Shown here: positions 14,926-21,683 of the stretch, piece after piece
Numbering within the stretch: position 1 is the first letter of the stretch
Layout: each line of letters opens with the position of its first letter
DNA from: JBFWVD01 sp050246915
GTDB lineage: Bacteria > Actinomycetota > Acidimicrobiia > Acidimicrobiales > Ilumatobacteraceae
DNA: 24,262 nucleotides
NCBI GenBank assembly: GCA_050246915.1
Contig: JBFWVD010000067.1
Coordinates: 1-24,262 of the forward strand
Reading direction: 5' to 3'
The notes under the pieces: model-generated
What the model was told of the DNA's origin: nothing
Seen by the model: the letters and a program-made list of their open reading frames with translations, nothing else
The model's database searches: none
Program-made: the position numbers and the translations under genes

Positions 14926-15780
14926 TCATCGAAGTGCGAAGACGCGCACTTCGATGCTCATGCGCGACGCGGCGTCAGGTCGACTGGTCGGATCGACGAA
15001 GGCGGTGTGCGGCACGCATCGCGCTCTTGACGCGTCGGTATCCCATTGCTTGAACACCACGACCTCGTGGGGCTCCATGGCCGGAAACGTGTACCAGCGA
15101 TGGGCAGGGTTACGAGCGATGTGGAAGTAGGAGATCGCCGGGTAGTACTCCGCCTCGACCATCCCGGGGAATCGTCCGTCGTAGAACGCAGGGACCAGAT
15201 CGTCGTGATGCACGGTTGCCGCGTGGCAGAACGCCATCGGCATCTTCTCGACTCGATTGATCGATCGCCAGGTGTTGTACACGGCAAACCCATCGCGGCC
15301 GCATCGCTCGATGAGGACGGGATCACACACGTTGGCCGCCCATGTGCGGAAGGTGGCCTCGTCGGCATCGAGATGCGCTTTGAGTCCCCACCCGAGCATG
15401 TGGCGCGGGTATTCGGGATGCTCTCGTGCCAGTCGTTGAGGTCCGCGGATCACGTGCTCCAACACGACCATGTCGCGCGCGCCGCTGAGCTCGTGCACCA
15501 GTGCCAACGTCTCGCCGAGATAGCGCGACTCGATCTGGTCGAGGTCGAAGAAGTTGGCAACGCCACTGGGCCGTTCCCGTAGCACGAATCCGTCGACATC
15601 GATATCCAGGCGGGCGGCGATCGGTCGAGCATCGGTGATCTCGACGTCGTGCATCTCGAGCACGTCCGCAGCCAGGAGATCGGCATTGCCCGGCGCCGAC
15701 CCCGCTGCGTCACGACGGGCGTGGGCAACAGATGCAGTGACCGTCGCTGCGTTGCCAGGCGCACCATCGTCGTGATCCAT
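14926..15780 (-). CDS. CmcJ/AsaB-like non-haem iron oxygenase family protein
   Basis: A 284-residue protein resembling the CmcJ/NvfI and fungal AsaB family, which includes the cephamycin 7-alpha-methoxylation partner and fungal hydroxylases/desaturases. Family-type segments seen: YNTWRSINRVEKMPMAFC (168-185), DDLVPAF (193-199), NPAHRWYTFPAMEPHEVVVF (224-243), KQWDTD (244-249), VPHTAFVDP (256-264) and SIEVRVFAL (275-283). H136 and D138 in KAHLDAD, with H227 (or H258), would make a plausible HxD...H iron-binding triad, suggesting an Fe(II)/2-oxoglutarate-type reaction; this is inference. ATG 15780 is preceded by AAGGGGGT; the adjacent GTG 15783 is less likely. It is first in an operon with the SDR, and divergent from the binding-protein gene. 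Confidence 0.8.
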   Translation of the reverse strand: MDHDDGAPGNAATVTASVAHARRDAAGSAPGNADLLAADVLEMHDVEITDARPIAARLDIDVDGFVLRERPSGVANFFDLDQIESRYLGETLALVHELSGARDMVVLEHVIRGPQRLAREHPEYPRHMLGWGLKAHLDADEATFRTWAANVCDPVLIERCGRDGFAVYNTWRSINRVEKMPMAFCHAATVHHDDLVPAFYDGRFPGMVEAEYYPAISYFHIARNPAHRWYTFPAMEPHEVVVFKQWDTDASRARCVPHTAFVDPTSRPDAASRMSIEVRVFALR

Positions 15781-15807
15781 CACACCCCCTTCCGTGCCCC
15801 ATCACCG

Positions 15808-15813
15808 ACTGTA
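15808..15813 (-). promoter_or_regulatory. Candidate -10 box of the CmcJ-like operon
   Basis: TACAGT on the minus strand fits TANNNT and would give a leader of about 20-25 nt containing AAGGGGG before ATG 15780. No convincing -35 is seen. Confidence 0.3.
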
Positions 15814-15846
15814 GCGACGCAGGGCCACCGCTCGAGCCGACCGGCG

Positions 15847-15852
15847 TACGCT
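15847..15852 (+). promoter_or_regulatory. Candidate -10 box of the binding-protein gene
   Basis: TACGCT on the plus strand fits TANNNT and would give a leader of about 16 nt carrying AAGGGGG before GTG 15875. It shares the 94-bp divergent region with the CmcJ-like operon promoter. Confidence 0.3.
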
Positions 15853-15874
15853 TGGTTCGGCGAAGGGGGCCATC

Positions 15875-17002
15875 GTGCGCGAGGTGAAACCGATCAAGGT
15901 GGGGGTGCTGGGCGATGCCGGGGCGGACTTCGGGTGGACCGATCCCGCCGTCGAGCCGTACAACTTATGGCGCGACTTCGTCGACGGGCTGCGACTCACC
16001 TTCGACGAGGTCGAGGATCAACTCGACCGACGCATCGAGATGGTGGTGCGCGTCGCCGACGGCCTCCCCCGTGGCGAGGGGCGCGAAGTCATCCAGGCAT
16101 GGCAGGAGCTTGTCGACGAGGGCTGCATCGTGGTGTTCGGGCCGTGCGTTTCCGAGAACGCGGTCACCTTGCGCGAACACATCGAGTCGGTTGGACACGT
16201 GCCGACCCTGTCGTGGGCCGGTTCGGAGAACTGGCCGGGGCAGTGGTGCTTCGCGCTCAACAACGGTTCACTCACCGAGGAGCCACCTGTGCTCGTGAAC
16301 ATCCTCGCGCAGGACTCGATCCATACCGTCGGTGTTCTCGTCGGGCGATCGCTCATCGGCAACGAATACCTCGAAGGGTTTCGCGCCGCCTGCCCGGTCG
16401 AGGGTGTGGAGATCGTGTCTGAAGTACGTGTCCCGCAGACGGAGACCGACAAGGTCCGCGCTGTATCGACGTTGCGCGATGCCAACCCCGACGCGCTGGT
16501 GTGTCTCGGCAATGGCTTCGAGCTGTGGGGGATCAACGACGCGATGGCATCGATCGGTTGGCACGTTCCCCGGTACACGAACACCGCCTTCGTCTTGGCC
16601 TACTACCGACGAGAATGGATGGCGAACCTCGCCGGATGGATCGGGCTCGATCAATACGACGAGCGCAACGAGACCGGCCAACAGTTCCTCGATCGATTCC
16701 AGGCCCGCTATGGACGTCGGCCCGAGTTCTACGGACCGTTGTATGCGCACGACGGTGGACGAGTGATCGGACGGGCCTTGGCCACCGCCACGCCGCTGTC
16801 GCCGCGAGGCGTGATGGAAGCGCTGGAGCGTGTGAAGCTCATGCCTGCGGCATGCGGCACTCCGGGCACACGTATCTCGTTCGGGAAGTGGCTGCGGCGA
16901 GGTTGGATGGGGACCGGCTATCTCGTGGCGCGACAGGTGAGCGAGGACGGAACCACGACGACGTTCCGAGGAAGTCTCGGCCCGCCAGTTCGACGGGGAT
17001 GA
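15875..17002 (+). CDS. ABC-transporter-type substrate-binding protein (Peripla_BP_6, Leu/Ile/Val-like), no signal peptide
   Basis: A 375-residue protein of the type I periplasmic-binding fold, branched-chain-amino-acid/amide class. Typical segments: IKVGVLGDAGADFGW, the REVIQAWQELVDEGCIVVFGPCVSENAV strand-helix region, HVPTLSWAGSENWPGQWCFALNN (inter-lobe region), VGVLVGRSLIGNEYLEGF, and YGPLYAHDGGRVIGRALATA. There is no signal peptide and no lipobox; the fold begins within about eight residues of the start, so the protein is predicted to be cytosolic. No permease or ATPase gene is nearby. It may act as a ligand sensor, as AmiC does, but no regulator is adjacent. GTG 15875 has AAGGGGG upstream. 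Its stop codon lies about 10 bp from the point where the opposing pentapeptide gene loses similarity. Confidence 0.85.
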   Translation: MREVKPIKVGVLGDAGADFGWTDPAVEPYNLWRDFVDGLRLTFDEVEDQLDRRIEMVVRVADGLPRGEGREVIQAWQELVDEGCIVVFGPCVSENAVTLREHIESVGHVPTLSWAGSENWPGQWCFALNNGSLTEEPPVLVNILAQDSIHTVGVLVGRSLIGNEYLEGFRAACPVEGVEIVSEVRVPQTETDKVRAVSTLRDANPDALVCLGNGFELWGINDAMASIGWHVPRYTNTAFVLAYYRREWMANLAGWIGLDQYDERNETGQQFLDRFQARYGRRPEFYGPLYAHDGGRVIGRALATATPLSPRGVMEALERVKLMPAACGTPGTRISFGKWLRRGWMGTGYLVARQVSEDGTTTTFRGSLGPPVRRG

Positions 17003-17386
17003 TCGCTCGCTCATGCGGAAGTTGGCGCCGTCGAGCTTGCACCGAACGAAGGCGACATCGCGGAATCGACTGCCCTGTCTTTGCACGCCGGAGATCCGGC
17101 AGTCGCGGAACTCGACGCGCCGCAGATCACACTCGTCGAGCACCAGCCCCGACAGCTCTGATCCATCGATCACACAATCGACGAGGCTCGATTGGTGGAG
17201 TTGCGCTCCGGTGAGGTTGGCGCGGTCGATGCGGCAACCGTCGAACTGCACGCTCGAGACATCGATGTCGCCGTGCACGCCGGCGATGCGTGATGCCATG
17301 ATCTCGCGCTCGTCCTCGATCGGTTCGTCATCGTCAGGTAGCGCGTCGCCCACCTGTGGCATCACCCGGCCGATCGGCTTGTTCAC
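17003..17386 (-). pseudogene. Pentapeptide-repeat protein gene, apparently truncated at its 3' end
   Basis: From GTG 17386 the minus strand encodes a 30-residue acidic leader (DDDEPIEDERE) and then about 15 tandem pentapeptides from residue 46: VQFDG, CRIDR, ANLTG, AQLHQ, SSLVD, CVIDG, SELSG, LVLDE, CDLRR, VEFRD, CRISG and so on to ANFRM (residue 125). Such repeats fold into a right-handed quadrilateral beta-helix. Similarity stops abruptly at about base 17012. No stop codon follows: the frame stays open to 16268, reading antisense through the binding-protein gene, which would add some 247 residues of non-repeat, shadow-like sequence. The start overlaps the crotonase stop (GTGA at 17383-17386), implying translational coupling. 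The repeats are certain; truncation is inference; whether any product is made is unknown. Confidence 0.7.
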
Positions 17387-18186
17387 ATCGAGTCCCACAC
17401 AGCGTCGCGCTTCTCGCGATGGGCGCGGGCCGCTTCCTCGGGGTTGTTGGTGAACCCCGTGAGGATCTGTGTCCGGTTCTCGATCTCCTTGGCGTATCGC
17501 AGGCTCGGTGCATCGAGCGCAGCATTCAGGCCGATCTTGGTCTGCCACACGCCGAACGGGTTGTTGACCGCGATGGAACGAGCCATGCGCAATGCCGCGT
17601 CGATGAGATCGTCGTGCGGCACCACCTCGTGCACCAGACCGATGCGGAACGCCTCGGCGGCGTCGATGATGCGACCGGTGAGCATCATCTCGCGCGCCGC
17701 GCCGGCTCCGACGATCTTGGGCAGGAGATAGCTCGTGCCCATGTCCATCGACGACAGGCCCGCCTTGATGAAGATGGATGCGAAGCGGGCCTTCTCCGAA
17801 GCGATGCGGATGTCGCTGTGCAGCGCGAAAGCCAAGCCACCACCGACCGCCACCCCGTTGACCGCGGCGACGACCGGGATGGGGAGCTCGTAGAGCCGGG
17901 TGTACTGATCGGTCAGCCGTACCTGCGAGTCGTACATCGTCTTGTAGGGCGCCGCGGCCGGCTTCACCCATTCCTCGCCGGTCCCGCTCAGATCGGCCCC
18001 GGCGCAGAAGCCACGTCCGGCTCCGGTCAAGATGGCCACCCGGTACGCGCCCGGCTCGCTCAACGCGTCGAGCGCCGCGTCCATGCCATTGAGGATCGAG
18101 CCGTCAATGGCGTTGAGCAGATCTGGTCGGTTCAACGTGATGAGGGCGATCCCGGGTTCGAGCGTCTCGACTTCGACAGCAGCCAT
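17383..18186 (-). CDS. Enoyl-CoA hydratase/isomerase-family (crotonase) protein
   Basis: A 267-residue, full-length crotonase of the actinobacterial EchA type. Visible: ALITLNRPDLLNAI (14-27), the oxyanion segment GFCAGADLSG (59-68), NGVAVGGGLAFALHSDIRIAS (110-130, second oxyanion region) and FASIFIKAGLSSMDMGTSYLLP (135-156). The positions of the two hydratase glutamates are A119 and F139; Asp148 in SSMDMG could be the acid/base, as in isomerase-like members. It probably acts on an acyl-CoA intermediate. I chose ATG 18186, not 18195 or earlier in-frame starts, because TACGAT lies exactly 7 nt upstream (leaderless geometry), no Shine-Dalgarno site is present, and homology begins at once. Its stop overlaps the pentapeptide-repeat start. 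It is divergent from the LLM gene. Confidence 0.88.
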   Translation of the reverse strand: MAAVEVETLEPGIALITLNRPDLLNAIDGSILNGMDAALDALSEPGAYRVAILTGAGRGFCAGADLSGTGEEWVKPAAAPYKTMYDSQVRLTDQYTRLYELPIPVVAAVNGVAVGGGLAFALHSDIRIASEKARFASIFIKAGLSSMDMGTSYLLPKIVGAGAAREMMLTGRIIDAAEAFRIGLVHEVVPHDDLIDAALRMARSIAVNNPFGVWQTKIGLNAALDAPSLRYAKEIENRTQILTGFTNNPEEAARAHREKRDAVWDSM

Positions 18187-18193
18187 GGATGGC

Positions 18194-18203
18194 ATCGTAT
18201 TGT
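18194..18203. promoter_or_regulatory. Overlapping divergent -10 boxes (crotonase and LLM gene)
   Basis: On the minus strand TACGAT (18199-18194) ends 7 nt before ATG 18186. On the plus strand TATTGT (18198-18203) precedes ATG 18224, giving a leader of about 13-15 nt with GGGGGTGG; a TCGACA (18173-18178) 19 bp upstream is a possible -35. The two boxes share two base pairs. Confidence 0.45.
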
Positions 18204-18223
18204 CTGCCGTCGGGGGTGGTCGC

Positions 18224-19270
18224 ATGGGTACGAAACCGATGAAGTTCTCGTTGTCGTTGCCGTTCTTCCGTCGTTTCGGTGAGCCGTCGCCGTGGCGGGA
18301 GATGTTCGATCTGGCGACATTGGCCGAGGAGATGGGCTTCGACACCATCACCATCGGGCACCATCACTTCCAGATGGGGTACCCGAGCGATCCGCTCACC
18401 TTGATGGCCGCCATCGCGGCACGAACCGAGCGGCTCAAGGTGGGCACCGGCATCTTCCAACTCCCGCTCCACCATCCCATCAGGGTCGCCGAGCAGGTGG
18501 CCACCATCGACGAGATGAGTGGCGGACGGGCCTCGATCGGGGTGGGGCTCGGCTGGTGGGATCTCGAGTACGAGGCATTGCAGGTTCCCATGCGCGAACG
18601 CGGGGCCCGCATGGACGAGGCGCTGCAGATCATGCGTCTCGCCTGGACACAGGAGAACATCTCGTGGAACGGCCGCTTCTGGTCGTTCCCGGAGCTCACC
18701 GTGTACCCGCGCCCGGTGCAACGCCCGAACCCGCCGCTCTACGTCGCCGGCGGCGCGGCAACTTCGGTTGACAGAGCGGCGCGCCTCGGCGACGCATGGT
18801 TGTGCAGCCCGAGCGAGACGATGGCCAATGCCATCCGATGGAGCAACGTGTACAAGGCCCGGCGGGCCGAGCTGGGCAAGTCGCCCGATTGGTTCCTGCG
18901 CCGCTACGTGTGGATCGGCACCGACCGAGCCGCCATCGAACGAGACGTGCTGCCCACCTATGTCGGTGGGCTCATGGCCCACCTGCGCGAAGCGGCCGAG
19001 GACCCCGAGAACAAGGCGCTGCTCGCCCGCATCGACGCCGGCGAGGATGTGACCGCCGAGATCGCCGACGACCGGCTGCTGTGGGGTGCGCCCGAGGACA
19101 TCATCCGTCAGACCGAGCGCTATCGCGATCTCACCGGGTGCGATCACATGCATGTCGCGTTCGCCATGGGATTGCCGGCCGATACCGCGTTCTCGTACAT
19201 GGGCGACTACGAGTCCATCTCCGCCATGGTTCGCCTCTTCGGCACCGAGGTCATAGCGGCCTTCCGCTGA
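18224..19270 (+). CDS. LLM-class (luciferase-like, probably F420-dependent) oxidoreductase
   Basis: A 348-residue bacterial-luciferase-like monooxygenase fold (TIM barrel). Characteristic pieces: KFSLSLPFF at the first strand, LATLAEEMGFDTITIGHHH, PLTLMAAIAARTERLKVGTGI, PIRVAEQVATIDEMSGGRASIGVGLGWW (the SGGR motif), GARMDEALQIMRLAW, NPPLYVAGGAATSVDRAARLGDAWL and WGAPEDIIRQTERY near the end. Family members use FMN or F420; in actinobacteria F420 is common, but the cofactor is not proven here. The likely role is oxidation, reduction or monooxygenation of a catabolic intermediate. ATG 18224 has GGGGGTGG upstream; ATG 18239 is a less likely alternative. It ends 6 bp from the convergent SDR gene, with no terminator visible between. 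Confidence 0.9.
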   Translation: MGTKPMKFSLSLPFFRRFGEPSPWREMFDLATLAEEMGFDTITIGHHHFQMGYPSDPLTLMAAIAARTERLKVGTGIFQLPLHHPIRVAEQVATIDEMSGGRASIGVGLGWWDLEYEALQVPMRERGARMDEALQIMRLAWTQENISWNGRFWSFPELTVYPRPVQRPNPPLYVAGGAATSVDRAARLGDAWLCSPSETMANAIRWSNVYKARRAELGKSPDWFLRRYVWIGTDRAAIERDVLPTYVGGLMAHLREAAEDPENKALLARIDAGEDVTAEIADDRLLWGAPEDIIRQTERYRDLTGCDHMHVAFAMGLPADTAFSYMGDYESISAMVRLFGTEVIAAFR

Positions 19271-19276
19271 TCGGAT

Positions 19277-20056
19277 TCAGTAGATGCCGCCGTCCACCCG
19301 CACCGCTACACCCGAGGTGTAGCTGGACGCGTTGGTGGCCAAGAACAACGCCGTGCCCACCACCTCGTGAGGCTCGGCGAAGCGTTGCAGCGCCGCGGAC
19401 TGCTTCTGCGCAGCCAGATTGGCCTCCATGTCCCAGCCCTTGCTCATGTCGGTGAGGAACGGCCCCGACATCAACGTGTTCACCCGGACCTTCGGGGCGA
19501 AGTAATGGGCGAATCCTTCGGTCAGCGAGTTGAGGGCCGACTTCGACGCGGCGTACGGGATGATCGTGGGATGGTTGCGGATGGACCCGGTGCTGCTCAC
19601 GTTGATGATCACACCACCATCGCCGGCGAACATCCGTGAGCCGACGAGAGCACACAGGCGGAACGGTCCTTTGAAGTTGATGTTGTTCACCGAGTCGAAC
19701 AACTTCTCGTTCACGTCCAAGATGTCGGCGTACGTGGGTGACAGACCCGCATTGTTCACGAGCACGTCGACCTTGCCGAACTCGTCGTACGCCGCTTCGA
19801 CGAGCCCCTCGATCTCGTCCCAACGACCGACGTGGCAGCCATAGGCCAAGGCCCGCCGCCCCGTCGACTCCCGGATCTCTGCGGCCACTGCTTCACAGGC
19901 GTCGACCTTGCGACTGGTGATGATGACGTCGGCCCCGCGCGCCGCGAACGCCTTCACCATCTCCTTTCCCAGGCCTCGGCTCCCCCCGGTCACCAGCGCG
20001 ACCTTTCCCGTCATGTCGAAGAGCTTCTCGAGGTCGGGTGTGTCCAGTGGCGCCAT
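19277..20056 (-). CDS. Short-chain dehydrogenase/reductase (SDR) family oxidoreductase
   Basis: A 259-residue classical SDR: cofactor loop TGGSRGLG (23-30), SRK after the second strand (NADP-compatible), NNAG (101-104), the catalytic Ser in INVSST (151-156), Tyr168 and Lys172 in YAASKSAL, and the ending SGVAVRVDGGIY. It is intact and of normal length. It would interconvert an alcohol and a ketone; the substrate is unknown. The sequence VGRWDEIEGLVEAAYDEFGKVDVLVNN is typical of gluconate-5-dehydrogenase-like and 3-oxoacyl-reductase-like SDRs. ATG 20056 has AAGGGGGA six bases upstream. It follows the aldehyde dehydrogenase by 59 bp on the same strand, with its own possible -10, so the pair could be an operon: alcohol to carbonyl, aldehyde to acid. 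Confidence 0.9.
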   Translation of the reverse strand: MAPLDTPDLEKLFDMTGKVALVTGGSRGLGKEMVKAFAARGADVIITSRKVDACEAVAAEIRESTGRRALAYGCHVGRWDEIEGLVEAAYDEFGKVDVLVNNAGLSPTYADILDVNEKLFDSVNNINFKGPFRLCALVGSRMFAGDGGVIINVSSTGSIRNHPTIIPYAASKSALNSLTEGFAHYFAPKVRVNTLMSGPFLTDMSKGWDMEANLAAQKQSAALQRFAEPHEVVGTALFLATNASSYTSGVAVRVDGGIY

Positions 20057-20083
20057 GTCGCGTCCCCCTTGTCTATCGAGGTG

Positions 20084-20089
20084 ACACTA
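20084..20089 (-). promoter_or_regulatory. Candidate internal -10 box before the SDR gene
   Basis: TAGTGT on the minus strand, 27 nt upstream of ATG 20056, fits TANNNT. It is identical to the -10 of acs1. No clear -35 is visible, so it could be chance. Confidence 0.25.
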
Positions 20090-20115
20090 CGGGAGCGGCC
20101 GACGCACAGAGGCCG

Positions 20116-21540
20116 TCAGAGTTGAACGATCACCGTTTTGGTTTGGGTGAACGAATCGAGGGCGTCGTACCCCTTCTCACGTCCGTATCCCGACTTCTTG
20201 AAGCCACCGAACGGGAGTTCCACTCCCCCGCCGGCGCCGTAGGTGTTGATGTAGACCTGCCCGGCCTCGATCTCGGCGGCCAACCGATGACCGCGGGAGA
20301 TGTCCGTGGTCCACACCGCGCCGAGGAGCGCGTACTCGGTGCAGTTGGCCAGTGCGATGGCTTCGTCCTCACTGGTGAACGACGCCGTCACGATGACCGG
20401 GCCGAACACCTCCTCTTGGGCGATCGGCGCCATCGGATCGACGTTGGCGATGAGCGTTGGTGCGAAGAAGGCACCGTTGCTCCCACCTTCGATGTCGGGC
20501 ACGAAACCGCCGGTCACGATCTGCGACCGATCAACGCTGTTCACGTAGCCCATCACACGGTCTTGCTGCTTGCGCGATACCAGCGGTCCGAGGTCGGGGT
20601 CGACACGACCCGCAGCAATCGACACCTGCGCGAATCGCGCCGCGACCCGGGCGACGAGATCATCGTGGATCGACGCGTGGGCCAACACCCGCGAGCCGGC
20701 CGAACAGGTCTGCCCAGCGTTCTGCAAGATGGCCCGAGCGATGACGGTGGAGGCTCGCTCCAGATCGGCGTCGGGGAACACCAGATGCGCTGATTTCCCG
20801 CCGAGTTCGAGGGTCACCGGCGCCACCCGTGCGGCCGCCGCGGTGGCCACGGCCGAACCGATCACGGTCGATCCCACGAAGCCCACGTGATCGACGCCCG
20901 GGTGCGCAGTCAACGCCGCACCGGCCTCGATGCCGATGCCCGTCACCACGTTGAACACCCCGGAGGGGATCCCGGCGCCCACGGCCAACTGCGCCAGCCG
21001 CACCGCGGCGCGAGGTGTCTCATCGGCGGGCTTGAGCACCGCGCAGTTGCCGGTGGCGATGGCCGGGGCGATGCCGCGCGCCAGCAACTGCATCGGGTAG
21101 TTCCAGGCCACGATGTGGCCCGTCACACCGAACGGCTCACGCCGGGTGTAGACGTGCAGGTCGGAGCGCAACGGGATCGACGTGCCGTAGTACGAGTCGA
21201 TGGCATGGCCATAGAAGCGGAAGTACCGGGCGCACACATCGGCATCGGTTCGGGCCTGTGACAGTGGCTTGCCGGTGTCCTCGCTCTCGAGCAACGCCAA
21301 CTCCTCACGAGCGTCCGCGATGACGTCGGCGAAGCGGGTGAGCAGCCGGGCTCGGTCCTCCGGGCTCACCTTGCGCCACGCCCGGTTCGCAGACCGGGCT
21401 GCCGCGACCGCTCGGTCGATCTCTGCCTCACCGCCGCGGGCCACCGATCCGATCACGGACCCCGAGGAGGGGTCGATGTTGTCGTAGCTGTCGGCGGTAT
21501 CCACCAACTCACCGTCGATGAAGCACCGTGTATCCGCCAT
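20116..21540 (-). CDS. Aldehyde dehydrogenase (NAD(P)+-dependent, ALDH superfamily)
   Basis: A 474-residue, full-length ALDH that oxidises an aldehyde to a carboxylic acid. Catalytic elements: Asn147 in HIVAWNYPMQ, Glu245 in PVTLELGGKS, the nucleophile Cys279 in NAGQTCSAGSRV, plus FVGSTVIGSAV (cofactor loop), EEVFGPV and the C-terminal PFGGFKKSGYGREKGYDAL. The N-terminus CFIDGELVDTADSYDNIDPSSG is typical of betaine-aldehyde/aminobutyraldehyde-dehydrogenase-like members, though the substrate cannot be named. ATG 21540 has GGAGG four to five bases upstream; in-frame starts further upstream (to 21693) overlap the divergent gene and carry no homology. The SDR gene follows 59 bp downstream. The acid product could feed a CoA ligase such as acs1 or acs2; inference only. 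Confidence 0.92.
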   Translation of the reverse strand: MADTRCFIDGELVDTADSYDNIDPSSGSVIGSVARGGEAEIDRAVAAARSANRAWRKVSPEDRARLLTRFADVIADAREELALLESEDTGKPLSQARTDADVCARYFRFYGHAIDSYYGTSIPLRSDLHVYTRREPFGVTGHIVAWNYPMQLLARGIAPAIATGNCAVLKPADETPRAAVRLAQLAVGAGIPSGVFNVVTGIGIEAGAALTAHPGVDHVGFVGSTVIGSAVATAAAARVAPVTLELGGKSAHLVFPDADLERASTVIARAILQNAGQTCSAGSRVLAHASIHDDLVARVAARFAQVSIAAGRVDPDLGPLVSRKQQDRVMGYVNSVDRSQIVTGGFVPDIEGGSNGAFFAPTLIANVDPMAPIAQEEVFGPVIVTASFTSEDEAIALANCTEYALLGAVWTTDISRGHRLAAEIEAGQVYINTYGAGGGVELPFGGFKKSGYGREKGYDALDSFTQTKTVIVQL

Positions 21541-21563
21541 GAGTCCTCCGAAGTCGAGAGTGG

Positions 21564-21569
21564 ATCGTA
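21564..21569 (-). promoter_or_regulatory. Candidate -10 box of the aldehyde dehydrogenase gene
   Basis: TACGAT on the minus strand would give a leader of about 18 nt ending in GGAGG before ATG 21540. It lies in the 143-bp divergent region 21541-21683 shared with the phosphotransferase gene; I see no equally good box for the plus strand. Confidence 0.35.
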
Positions 21570-21683
21570 GTTGCGCACCGGTCGTCGGGAGCCGGTCGTT
21601 GGGGGTCGCGATGCCGGGGACGTAGTAGTACAGAACGGGTCCGTCGAGGCGACGGTCTGCACGGAAGGAACGAACACGAGACC

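Noticed and set aside
16268..17971. A single 567-codon minus-strand frame
   Set aside because: Only 17012-17386 has real coding character (pentapeptide repeats). Its upstream part overlaps the crotonase in another frame and its downstream part is antisense to the binding protein.
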